DNA of 64,000 bases, from positions 248,001 through 312,000 of the forward strand of contig JBDOQK010000018.1 in the NCBI GenBank assembly GCA_040437565.1, given 5' to 3'. Both the position numbers and the translations under genes were made by a program. The first letter of the stretch is position 1. Each line of letters starts with the position of its first letter. Shown here in pieces: positions 12,323-23,617 of this stretch. Under the pieces are notes generated by a model, which did no database searches, was not told the DNA's origin, and saw nothing but the letters and a program-made list of their open reading frames with translations. Source of the stretch: Albugo candida (taxonomy: Eukaryota > Oomycota > Peronosporomycetes > Albuginales).

Positions 12323-14639
12323 ATGAGATTCGCGACGATCGACCACATCATTCGGAAGAAATGGTATCTTTCTACTATCTGACCATTTTGGATGCTATTA
12401 CTGCGCTTTACAGGGATGCGGTGATAATTGGGGGAGGTCACAATGGACTGGTGGCAGCAGCTTATCTGGCTAAAGTCAGGATTTTTCTTAATTTGAACGT
12501 TACGAGTTTACTATGAGACGCAATGGTAGGCAGGCAAACAAGTTTGTGTTCTGGAAAAACGCCATGTTATCGGAGGAGCAGCGGTCACCGAAGAAATTTT
12601 TCCAGGATTCTTATTCTCGCGCGCTTCCTATGTCTTCAGTTTGTTCAGACCCGACATTATCGAATACCTTGAACTGAAGCGCCGTGGACTTCATATATAC
12701 TCACGCGATCCAGGGTCATTCACACCAACTCTCAATCAGAAATCTCTTCTTCTGTGGTCAGATATGGAAAAGACACAACAAAGCATAGGACAATTTTCCA
12801 AAGCAGATGCACTCATGTATCCAAAGTACATTAAGGATTTGGAGGTGTGCACCGTCTGAAATCGAGTTTTTGTTTCGACTTTGACAATCACAACTTTACA
12901 GTTTTTGGTGCAAAACTTCATCCCTATGCTAGACGAGGTTGAGTGGATTCATCTTGTCCTTTGTATCAGCTAATGATTTTATTATGGTTCCCAGATCCCA
13001 CCGGATGCTAGCGTTCTTTTCGACTCCGGTGCAACCGTGAGGTACTTCGCATAATGGTTCATGTCATCAATAATGATAAATGACAAAAGCTTACCTATTG
13101 AAGGAGACGATTGGAAGCCATTCGAGCCATCTGGAATCTTAGTTGCCATGTCCGGAAAATGAGAGGTGAAATTGGAACCTTTCTAGAGTTTTTGACCGCG
13201 CCTGCGACGAAAATTCTCAATCGATACTTTGAGTCCGAGATATTGAAAACGACTCTTGCAACGGATGCAACAATTGGAGCAGCGGTACTAAGAACGGGTA
13301 CCAACCTAGCTTCAGGCTGAGAAAATTCTCCATTTCCAGATCTCTCCTTCAACCCCCGGTTCGGCATATATTTTGTTCCATCATGTCATGGGTGAGGTCA
13401 ATGGTGTGAAAGGAGCTTGGGGTTATGTAAAAGGAGGTATGGGTCAAATATCAACAGTGATTGCTGAATCAGCACAAGAAGCTGGAGCGGAAATTGTGGT
13501 CAATGCTGATGCTCAACGCATAATGACCATGGAGGGCAAGGTTTCTGGTGTGTGTTTGAATGATGGAAGTGTCATTCATTGCGACTGCGTCCTCTCAAAT
13601 GCCGACCCTGGAAGCACAATGTTAGGTCTTATACAGGATCACGAGCTTCCCATCGACGTTCGTAGTCATTTTATGCGATCATGGCAATGTGAGCCAGCAT
13701 CCACAAAAGTGAGCTAATACTTCTATCCGAAAAGAGTCTCAACTAATTCAAATCAAATGGCGTAGATAAATGTGGCTCTCGACAGACTTCCGGACTTTAC
13801 GTGTCGACCAAACGGTAGTGAAGAAGTATCTCCTCTCCCGCACCATTCCGCCACAATACATTTTGAAGATACACTTCAACAAGTAAATTCATTCCACTAG
13901 AAAATCAACCACTGCTACTATTTCTCTAGCTTGAGGATGCCTTCATGGACTACAAGCGAGGTTCAGCTTCTTCTCGTCCGATTATCGAAATGGTGATACC
14001 ATCATCGGTTGATTCGAGCATTTCACCCCCAGGTCTCTCTTTGATTGAACCTTGGCAGAATAGCGTTTTCGACATTGTTCTGGAACAGGAAAGCATGTTG
14101 CTCTGCTTTTTGTGCAATACACGCCATACAAACCTCAAGTGAGTAATGCATACGTGGCCAGAGATCAACCTGCTCACGAAAAAGCGTACAGGAGGGCGCT
14201 TGGAATGCAAGTACTCGAGAGAACTTCGCACGGAAGGTGTTCAATGTCATTGATCAATACGCACCTGGGTTCTCTCAGTCAATTATAAATTACGAAATAT
14301 TGACGGTATGTAGATATCTGTTCCTGCAGCAATACAGAAGGTAATGCATGGCGCAGCCACCAGATCTAGAAGAAGTCTTCTCTTTGCCGAGAGGCAACAT
14401 TTTTCATGGTTCGATGGGCTTGGATCAGGTACGTGCTTTCATTCTTCGACGACACAAAATGTCACACTGATTCGATTCTAAACAAGCTCTTCTGGCTACG
14501 ACCTATGAAAGGAATGTCTGACTACCGAACATGTATTCGAGGCTTGTACCTTTGCTCAGCTGGCACTCATCCAGGAGGTGGAGTGATGGGGGCTTGCGGT
14601 CGTAATGCCGCTATGGTGTGCCTGAGAGATATGTGCTGA
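12323..14639 (+). CDS. PYROXD2: FAD-dependent oxidoreductase, PYROXD2-like (13 exons)
   Basis: Exons: 12323-12363, 12414-12474, 12530-12844, 12902-12937, 12995-13041, 13104-13284, 13340-13708, 13766-13882, 13930-14032, 14089-14138, 14192-14305, 14357-14428, 14487-14639. All phases match and give 552 residues, close to the animal family length (about 580). The Rossmann motif GGGHNGL is at residues 20-26, followed by the family signature [17 protein letters not shown] and [13 protein letters not shown]. The middle has [22 protein letters not shown] and [11 protein letters not shown]. The C-terminal FAD-binding end has [20 protein letters not shown]. Order and spacing follow PYROXD2 throughout. 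The family belongs to the phytoene-desaturase-like flavin amine oxidase superfamily; the animal protein is linked to mitochondria and its substrate is unknown. Introns are 47-62 bases. The start is fixed by a short first exon encoding [14 protein letters not shown]. Confidence 0.93.
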
Positions 14640-14771
14640 TTCTTTGACGTGTGAATCGATTTATTGGACGCCATTGAGTCTATATAACATTGAGAGCTGC
14701 ATGATTGTGCGCATTACCATTCAACTTGCTTAAATGTACAGTCTATTTTTTATCCATCCTAATTGACACCA

Positions 14772-17359
14772 TTACATCTCACTTGATAAAGCTTGGACCT
14801 GAACACTTCTGCGACCAGTAAACGCTGAATCTAGTATGTCGTCTTCGTCCACCAGGAACGAGTTTGTTGTATCACTGACATAACTAAATTTGCCAAAGTC
14901 GTTATCGCTTGTCGCATTGGTAGTATTGCGTCGCGCACGAGCCGTTCGTGTGCTTTTCCAGCTTAGAAACATGTTGAAAATATTGCCACTTGAATCTGCA
15001 CGAGACGCAAGATATTTATCGAAATTCATAGATGCAGATCGAGATCGTTCATGCTCTAAAGAGACTGGAGTTGGTACCCAAGGCGGCTGAATTTTCTTCT
15101 TCAAAATCCAGTCCCACTTGATATCTCGGAAAAAAGGATGGGTCAAAATTTCACTAGTTTGACGTGCTCCAAGCCTTTTCGTCGGGTCCTTTTCCAGCAA
15201 ACCCATAATGAGATCGCGTGCGTCAGAAGGCATGGTGCATTTGGTCGGAAATTTGACAGGGTCCTTCTCAATGAGTTTGTACAAAACCGACACATTCAAA
15301 TGATGAAATGGTCGTTTTGCAAGCAACATTTCATAGATTAAGATTCCCAGACACCACCAGTCGACAGCTTTTCCATAGTCTCGAGTTCGCTTTGGTTTCA
15401 GTAACTCTGGAGCTGTATACGCGGGAGACCCTGCCATCGTTCGAGCTCCGGTCAATAGACTCACGCTTGTCTTAGATAGCCCAAAATCGACCAATGCAAT
15501 GTTGCCAAACTCATCCAGCATTATGTTATCTGGCTTCAAATCACTGTGACATCAAGCAGCATATGTTAGCTACATACAGAAGTGATTTTGAAAAGAGGAC
15601 TGACCGATAGACAATATCACAAGCGTGTAAATGACACAGAGCTAACACAATTTGCGCTGCGTAAAATCGAACGCGTGAAAGTTCCAAAGGTATTTTAATA
15701 CGATGTTCCTTGTTGTTTGAGAATCGATTCATGTGCGTGTACAAGCTTCCACCTGGATAATACTCCATCCCCAAAAATACTCTTGAATTGCTCTGAAACG
15801 CGAATCTGTAGTGAGAAGTGTATTCGATCAGATCCGTGCGGTTGTAGACAGAAGGAGAGACTGATACCTTAATGGAGCAATAAACGGATGATGAACGTCA
15901 CGTAATATCCGCATTTCCGTTTTCGTTCTCAATTTGTCATAAGAGGACATGGAATCTTTTTCCAATACCTTTACTGCGAATATTTGTCCAGTATTCTTGC
16001 GTGCAGCAAGTACAACGGTTCCGAAAGTTCCTTTTCCTAAAACTCGGTTGACGTGAAAATGTTGGATAGAGAGAGAAAGCACTCTTTTAGATGCCGAAGC
16101 TTGTTGTTGTCGATCCAATTTTGGGGCTTTTTTCACAGAGTCAACGACTTTGAAAGCATTGAAATCCACTTCAATTTGCATAAACATACTAACCACTCGA
16201 CCACCAGGGCTGATTTCTATCTCATCACGTGTGTTGAAAACAAACTCACGACGAAGAGTTTTGTTCCAAATCCGTCCTGACGCGATCACTTGTAATGTAT
16301 TAGGCTGTTTCGTAGTTAAACACCGGCTCACTGTGAAATTTCTGAATTGTACATGTTTGTAGAGACCCAGCACAACGTCCACAATTCCTTCCCGACCATG
16401 AAACACACATGATGGTAGAAATTCGCACGGATATCGCAAAGTTAAAACAATATCTGTAGAGCATAACGGGAATAGGGCCAAAAAGCCATTGGAGGAAGTA
16501 ACATCCGCATACAAAGTACTCCAGCATGCGTAGAACTGCTTTGTGACGTTCATATTTCTTGTTTTCAGGTCACCAGAGCTACGCACTGTCTGAGCCAATA
16601 AAGAACCACTCGTAAGCTATGAATAAAAGAATTTGTGACTGTCTACTCATTAATGAAAACGTAAGGAGCTCTTACTGAAGTTTTCTGTCCAGTTGAGTTT
16701 GCTACGGCTTGACTAATCATGCGTATCCAAAGATCTGACTCGATAGTACTGGACGTTTGTATGGAAAACACTTTATTGACCGTCGTGCTGACCAAGACCC
16801 CATTGGTTCGACTTTCGTCTCGTTCAGCACCGGTCACTGTCACCCGACCTCGATAACGCTCTGTGTCGGCCATTGCAATTTCTTTGGAGGAGTAATCTAC
16901 ACAACAATCGCGTGTGAGCTGTGTTATAACTGATTCAAGATGAACTACGTTACATGAGAAGCATGTTCCAGATAAGACTGCGTAGCGATAGCGCCAAGAG
17001 CGCACAACATGGCCCTGTTTCCATATGTATCCTTCCCAATCTGTCTCGAATAGATCTTCAAACGTGTGACTGACTTCGGGAGAAACACTGATACGTTGAC
17101 CCATGTTTGGTATCAAGCCTGTGTCCGTGCCAGTTTCGAGAGAATAGCTGTCACCCATGCTATCTCGATCTTTAGTGAACATTGTCGAGCTCGTACGTGA
17201 TACAAAGGCTGCGTTGTACAATCCTGAAGCATTACTACAGCTATTCATACTATGCTTTTGAGAAATTTGACGCTCTCGCTCCCGTTCACCCATTGCTACT
17301 GCATCTGCATCGGAAAATAAAGTGATCCCTTGCGATTTTTTCCGGTGGCGTTCTGGCAT
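14772..17359 (-). CDS. AGC-type protein kinase with N-terminal PH and NTF2-like domains (5 exons)
   Basis: Exons on the minus strand: 17359-16954, 16896-16676, 16616-15868, 15805-15605, 15543-14772; 782 residues with in-phase junctions. The codon in frame just upstream is a stop, so ATG 17359 is the natural start. Residues about 109-205 form a PH domain (EGYIWKQGHVVRSWRYRYAV to DLWIRMISQAV). Residues about 230-360 look like an NTF2/SnoaL-like fold (FYACWSTLYADV, then VFHGREGIVDVVLGLY). The kinase domain begins near 395: GKGTFGTVVLA (Gly loop), FAVKVLEKD (Lys), YRDLKPDNIML (catalytic loop), DFGLSK (Mg site), GSPAYTAPE, and an AGC-style tail region PWVPTP. All key catalytic residues are present. 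It likely phosphorylates Ser/Thr in response to membrane lipid signals, which is an inference from the PH domain. It is convergent with PYROXD2, 132 bases between stops. Confidence 0.9.
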
Positions 17360-18299
17360 AGCGCTTGTTATGGACACTTATCACGATAACTCTGAACTAC
17401 CGCGTGGTGTACGATTAGCACCAGAAGAGTAGTACAGAGGCGACGCGGCAAAGAGTTATCGAGAAGTCTAAGAGACTGGCGAAATGGAAAATAAAGAGAC
17501 TGCTTGAGACAAACATAACGTCCTCTCTAAAACATAAATTTAGAACTCTCGACTCATAAAAAGACGGTCCAGACCCTATCACAGTGATGCCTATCAATAC
17601 GATCATTTATTTTCTCTGCGTATGCGAAGGGTTAGGCAGAGTTCGATTTTGTCATCTGCGGACTGGGTAGTATCACTAAACGAAACGATCTGATCACTAA
17701 TTCCAATTTTATGTATTGTAAAAGTGGGACTATCCTCGCGCCGTATGTGACAGAGTTTGGATTCTGTAAGGAGTGCGTCTATTACAGAGGCTTGACGCTC
17801 AATTACAAGTCAATAGGTTTATCTTTAAAGCCATACATTACGTAGTCACTATGATCGATGGGTGTTTTGTGTCTGCTGTAGTCAGTATCTATATGTATGA
17901 CATTGATGTGCAGCACTGATGTACGCGAGGAAGCATCGTTTGAAGATCTACTCACTCAGCATACACTTCGGGCGTGAACATACACTATTTATATATATAC
18001 TTGGTCAGCTCTTGCAAACATTTATCGGTTTTGCTCCCAAATACTCACAAGTGAAGGCTATGTCAATCTGGTATTATGTCCATTTCAGAGTGGACAGGTG
18101 GAGATTGATTCGGCCTTATGATTGCTCGTTGACTCGTTGAACAGCAGGATGTATTTTACTCACGTTGACCTCCAGAATTTTGTCAGAGACGATTGACAGG
18201 ACTTTACATCAATCAACACTCATGCAAATTGCTCATAGAACCCGATTCTACGAATTCTACTAAAATATGAACTGAAACAAAAGGAGCATATTTCAAACA
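17360..18299. other. Intergenic region
   Basis: Upstream of the kinase gene and downstream of the bL25 gene, both on the minus strand. No frame longer than 75 codons is convincing. Presumably contains the kinase promoter; no motif was recognised. Confidence 0.55.
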
Positions 18300-19137
18300 T
18301 TAAAAGATATCGTTCCAAATGTCAATTTCATCATCATCTTTCTTCTCAATAACCTCTTCCAGCTCCTCTTCATCATCTTCAAGTACTTCTGGTAATGCTT
18401 GAATACGTCGGCCCTTGATATTGGCCAGCAAAGTCCCTGCAGGCACTGCAGGTACAATACCATCGGGAAAAGAGATTGTTTCCAGGAAGAACTTTGAGTC
18501 AACGTCTAGACCATTGACATCGATTTCCAGGGTTTTCGGGACTTGATCTGTATTTACGTAACATTCTACTTCGTGGCAAATGTGATTGATGTAGCCTCCA
18601 CGTTTCAAACCTGGACTACCTTCCTCATTTATGTAAGTAATCGGGATGGAAACTTTCCTGCCATGTTTGTACCGAATGAAGTTCACCGTTAGTGGAAGAT
18701 CTGTGACTACATTAGCAATGAGCTAAATCAAAACAGTTGATATCGCGATGTACGATCTATTGCGAACCTGGATGAAACTGTACATCACGCATAATCGCCA
18801 AGACAGGAGGCTGATCTTCAACTTGCACTTTGAAAACCTGGTTATCAATGGATGTCCATAATTTGCGATGCAATCGATCGAACAAAGTCTTCTTTAAAGA
18901 GATCAGCACCTTGTTATCATCACCATCCATTCCTTCTCCATAAAGGATACCAGGTAGCATGCCCTTTTGACGTAATTTACGAGATGCACGTGACCCATCC
19001 TGTGTACGGATATCAAGTGGGAGAACAAGCGTTTTGGTGATATCTTTTGCGGCTTCTTGATGAAACGGTGCAACAAAACGTGCAAACCTGTGGAAATAAT
19101 CAAGACAAACTCTTCGCTGTCTATGGTTGGCTAACAT
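18300..19137 (-). CDS. Mitochondrial ribosomal protein bL25 (TL5/CTC family)
   Basis: Two exons, 19137-18768 and 18706-18300, join in phase 1 to give 258 residues. The intron uses donor GTTCGC and acceptor ATGTAG. This junction restores the family-typical read-through MRDVQFHP-VTDLPLTVNFIRY. The N-terminal domain has the L25 signature GSRASRKLRQKGMLPGILYG. The C-terminal beta domain (about 130-225) corresponds to the TL5/CTC extension of long bacterial L25 proteins, and the protein ends in an acidic tail (EDDEEELEEVIEKKDDDEID). Bacterial L25 binds 5S rRNA. The basic, Arg-rich first 30 residues suggest a mitochondrial presequence. An alternative donor would leave out the conserved VQFHP motif, so the chosen model is favoured. 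Confidence 0.9.
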
Positions 19138-19239
19138 TTTAATGTCGCCGATACATAAATCGATATTTTACAGAATGATAAGAGAAAGCGCAAAATAAAT
19201 GAGCTTACAACATGTATATTTCATAAGTGGCCTCAATTT

Positions 19240-22156
19240 TTATATCAATGTGAACTGCTCATACAGCAGCGAACGAATGCGATAGTAACTTGCTGATAGT
19301 ACACCTTCGACAATGATTTCGTTATTGAGCGCTCGTTTCAGAACGACACCGTCGTTGCAAATAAGCATTCCGCTTCGAAATTTCGCATCAAAACCTGCTC
19401 TACCAAGTACTTGCTTCATTATATCCAGTTTTAATTTACCATCACTCAGTAACAAAGGCTTATGCTCTGTTTTGGTGGAATCTGATCGCAGCTGAAGCAT
19501 TGGGATGCTGCTTGTTGCTGAAATTGACACTTGACCGGTCACATAAGCTACGTCATGGTTGCCAACCTACAAACAGAAAAAACCGTATTCAGAATCGTAA
19601 AGTATTTCTCACAAATCAATATCTTCACTTTGTGGAACTTCATCGCGGTGTATAGAGATTCTTTCAGCGCCAGTTTGTAGATACTTGTATCTGACTCAAT
19701 ATCGATGCATTCCATAGCTTTAGGCGTGAATATCTGTGAATAAAGATTAGTCGAGTGTTCCCAAAATCAATCATGCTGCGTCCAGCAAGACTACCGCTTC
19801 ACACAGAGTGATTGTGTTTTCCACAAAGTGTTTTAGATCGGCCGTCGTCTGCTCGGTTCCATGAACGAGAATGAGCTTCCGAGGCTTCACATTGCTCAAG
19901 CAGTTTCGGATCGCTCGTCCATCTGCTATCCCATCAAAGTCAACCCACAATATTCGAGCATTGACCTACGTTGATTTGTCCGTGTCAAATTTTTATAAGA
20001 AGTAAAGTACATTGAATAGACTTGCCGTGACTTGAAGATGCTCCACAACCGTTTTCATCGGTCGGGAATCTACCATTGTATCTTGATCATCAACCATAGT
20101 CGTGTCAGGATCGACATCTTCCAAGCCAGGAATCGCCTTTCGAACCAAAAGATTTGTTGTCAATGAAGTGTCTCTAAAATCTTCGGGTCGAATAATCTGA
20201 ATCGTACAGCGGCTCAGCAGTGTATTGATTAAGACTTTCTAATGTGAATTCGGTGATCGGTACCTCGCCATACTCGTCCCACTCCACTTTCGGTTCGGTG
20301 GAGAAAAACATCGGGTAGCGAATAGATGCAATTTGGCCAAGTCCAGCTTTGAATGTCCCACGTAATTGCGCTATATATTAACAGACATGTCGAAATGTGT
20401 TTCCCCGAAAAAAATCAAAGGCTTACTGCTCGGTTCATCTTCTGCATCCGATTCATATTCTTCAATACCCATCATCATGTCTTCCATTGCTGCATCCTCC
20501 ATTTCTTTTGCCTTTTGCTCCGCCTCCAGCCGAAGTCTCCTTCGTTCTTTCGCTTCAAATAGTGCTAATTCAGTCCCTTCTAGTAGAACTCGCTTGGCAA
20601 TCTACAGGTCTGTTCCGTTACCATACTGAAGTCATGGTACCAACAATACTTACAGAACATGTAACGACACGTGAATTGTTCTGCTTGTTCATGTCGAGTA
20701 CTCGTGCACCAAAGGAACGTGGTGGTGGAGTTGTGGTGAAAATAATCGAGTTCCGGACGTCCGCAGCATATTTAATAAAAGTTTCCTTGGCATAACCACA
20801 TTCCAAGCTTGCAGAAGTGGCGAGTACAACCTGACAAATGTGACAAGACATTACATACCGAATTAGAATCTTCTTAAGCGAAAAAAGGTTGGTGTTCACC
20901 TTTGGACTACTAAGATTTTCGAGTTCTTCGACACTATGTATCAGATGAATATGGCTACGTATATATCAAACATAGTTGAGTTCCATAGCTGAGTCTTTGC
21001 CTGTAAGACTCACGAGAATTGGAAAGGGTTTTGCCGGCCCGCATCAAAGTTTCTTGCAATTTGTTCGTTACACCATTCTAGCATAGCTTCTGCGGCTTTA
21101 GGTGTGTAGTAGCTCATATCATGTAGCAATGCGATCGGATCTCGTAAACTTGAAGCTTGCCAATGAGCATCAAACATGAGTGACTATTTGGGGAGTTCGT
21201 ACTTATTTTGTATCCAGTATTGATCCAGCACTCGCATCAGCTCCAATACGCGTCCCGCGCTGTCGGTTGGCATAAGAACGTTACCGCCTGATCGAAGTGT
21301 CTTCAGTATCTCGACCATAATCTGATCCAGGAAGTTAAAGATTGATGACAAGGGAAGCTTCAAGTAAAGCAAAATAAAAACCTTGCTATCTCGATCTTTG
21401 AGCTTCGGTTGCTTTGTGTGCAAACTCATCGAATCCGTTATCAGTAAGGTCGGCCTCCTACAAAAATATTGAAATACGTTGATGCGCGAGATATCATCAC
21501 ATCGATCTTACGTGAATGAGCTCAAAACTGCTTTTGGTAGAACATGCTCGGAACGATGATTATAATCAACGGCATATATAATCTCATCCTACAAAAATTT
21601 CACAATGAGAACCATCATGCGAGACATCAAAAATCTTTGCTGCTGCATAGCCAACCGTTTCTTTCATTATTCTCCACATTGAACCTCCAATCAAATGACC
21701 TGAAGCATGCGGTGTAATCACTATTCCTTCCCCAGAGCTCGTGAGCGTCAACTTCTCTGAATATTTTAGCTGCTTAAAGTTTTCAAAAACAGCATCGACG
21801 TGATCCAAATTGTACAAGTCGAAATCACCATCACTTTTGACGATTGCTTGGTGCGCTTCATACAGAGTTATCTGCCCCAAGCGGTGCACAGGAAGTGTTC
21901 CATAAATTGGTGCTTTCAAATTCAGCTTGCCGATAGCATAAGGAAGTGCACCAATGTGTGCCATATCAGGATGCGAAATTAAGACAAGATCAATCCTATC
22001 AGCGACTTTTTGCAAGGGCTTCAAGAGTTCTGTATCATACTGATCAGTCCAGCCACAATCGAGTAAAATACAAACTTCATCGATTTCAAGTAAGTAGGCA
22101 CAACATGGATCCCGAGAACACACTCCATAAAGCGGCGTGAATGTGATGACAGCCAT
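19240..22156 (-). CDS. CPSF2: Cleavage and polyadenylation specificity factor subunit 2 (CPSF100, 13 exons)
   Basis: Exons: 22156-21656, 21588-21512, 21457-21382, 21321-21203, 21148-21014, 20954-20900, 20830-20654, 20601-20427, 20370-20264, 20196-20026, 19965-19795, 19733-19629, 19566-19240. They join in phase into 731 residues. CPSF2 is the non-catalytic metallo-beta-lactamase/beta-CASP partner of the CPSF73 endonuclease in pre-mRNA 3' processing. Seen here: YLLEIDEVCILLDCGWTD, the degenerate metal motif HPDMAHIGALP in place of HxHxDH, HASGHLIGGSMWRI, IIYAVDYNH, RPTLLITDS, NVLMPTDSAGRVLEL, LECGYAKETFIKY, RYPMFF-KVEWDEYGE and the terminal YYRIRSLLYEQF. Donor choices that skip an in-phase TAG at 21186-21184 are needed and give the expected family sequence (NNLRDPIALLHDMSYYTP). 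The intron at 20025-19966 seems to use a GC donor. Confidence 0.93.
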
Positions 22157-23554
22157 TGACTGTGATTTTGAACCAATCCGAACTAATTCTATTGTATATC
22201 AAAAATTGTAGACGTCAACAACAGCATATTGTGCAGATTTAGCTGTCTTTTAGCAATGTAGCGTTTTATTCAGAAATATTTGACAGATAATGGGTAAGAT
22301 TCTGTGTAGCTGGATGAAACACATCAACGCATAATTAGAAGTTGAGGTCTGGTCCCTCGATGTTGATCCCACTTTGTGTCGAAATAAATTGAGAAGTGAT
22401 CCTAGAGATTAATGACGTTGTCGCTGGCCACGTCCGTGTAGAACATCGATCCTTATTATTACTTGAACAGTAAATAGTCTGACTGCTTTGTCACATGATT
22501 TAAGGCTACCGGCGCTCAGTTATGCTTACTGATAGATGGAGTAATGTCATGTTTCACGTCGATGCTTTTTTCCAGAAGAAAGCTGAACTTACTCATGACT
22601 CAAATGGATCATACTGAATGGTTTTATGGTTACTATGGTCAAGTAGTGATGGAGAGCAACCTTGACAGTAGATTTAAATGCTGCTTCGATGATTCTATCA
22701 ACGATTAATCCTTGTACACATTTCTCTCGGGCTCCTAATAAGTTCGTTGCTAGCATCATAAATGTTAAGGTTCGGGACGCAGTGCTTGCACAAAGTTTCT
22801 CACAACCAAACCTGATTCTTCAGCTTCAAAAGTCATCCACCCTATTCGTTATTATCCTTCCATTAGAGCTGATCATGATGCGATAGTGTCAATATCACGA
22901 TACATGCAATAAAACCGCGTCGCGTTCTCGATAGCAATGCATCACGACATGATAGTTTCTGCCCGAACATCATTGCAATTCGTATGTCAAAGCCTTATGG
23001 CGTGATAAGCTATAATCATCCATAGGCTCCCCCTATATGTGCCTTTGTGCCCTTCATAATTCCTCTCGAATACCACCATCAAAATATCTGCCCCTCTTAC
23101 TTCGGAAATCCTTGCCATAAACACACATCGATGAATATTCCCATTGGGTCAATGCATATATTTCTCACACGATGCTTACGGCTGCGCGAAAACGTGCTAT
23201 CTACAAAAATGAGACATGATGCAGTCATACTTACATTATTTATTATAATGCTCTGATTTCGACCCTTCGGACCGTATCTTCTGTCAGTCTCATTTACACC
23301 TGATGCAATGATGTCCACGGCTACCGTAACCATGTCAGGATCTGAAAAGCAGGTCTCAGAAGCTGAAATGCAAATATCATCCATCAAAATGCACAGAAAG
23401 AATGCTCGTTCCTTTGTCAATTGGCAGCAACTGCGACCACCAAACGAGGCTAAANNNNNNNNNNNNNNNNNNNNNNNNNNNNNNNNNNNNNNNNNNNNNN
23501 NNNNNNNNNNNNNNNNNNNNNNNNNNNNNNNNNNNNNNNNNNNNNNNNNNNNNN
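22157..23554. other. Divergent intergenic region, with gap
   Basis: Lies between CPSF2 (minus) and the TMEM260-like gene (plus), so it should hold both promoters. Bases 23245-23454 are an exact copy of 23555-23764, the true 5' exon of the next gene; the copy before the gap is most likely an unmerged contig overlap. The gap is 23455-23554. No other feature was seen. Confidence 0.7.
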
Positions 23555-23617
23555 ATAATGCTCTGATTTCGACCCTTCGGACCGTATCTTCTGTCAGTCT
23601 CATTTACACCTGATGCA

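Noticed and set aside
21184-21186. In-frame TAG suggesting CPSF2 is a pseudogene or uses stop-codon readthrough
   Set aside because: An in-phase 54-base intron removes it and gives a better match to the family.
23308-23454. A second start of the TMEM260-like protein before the gap
   Set aside because: The bases are identical to the exon after the gap and end at the gap, so this is an assembly overlap and not a paralogue.
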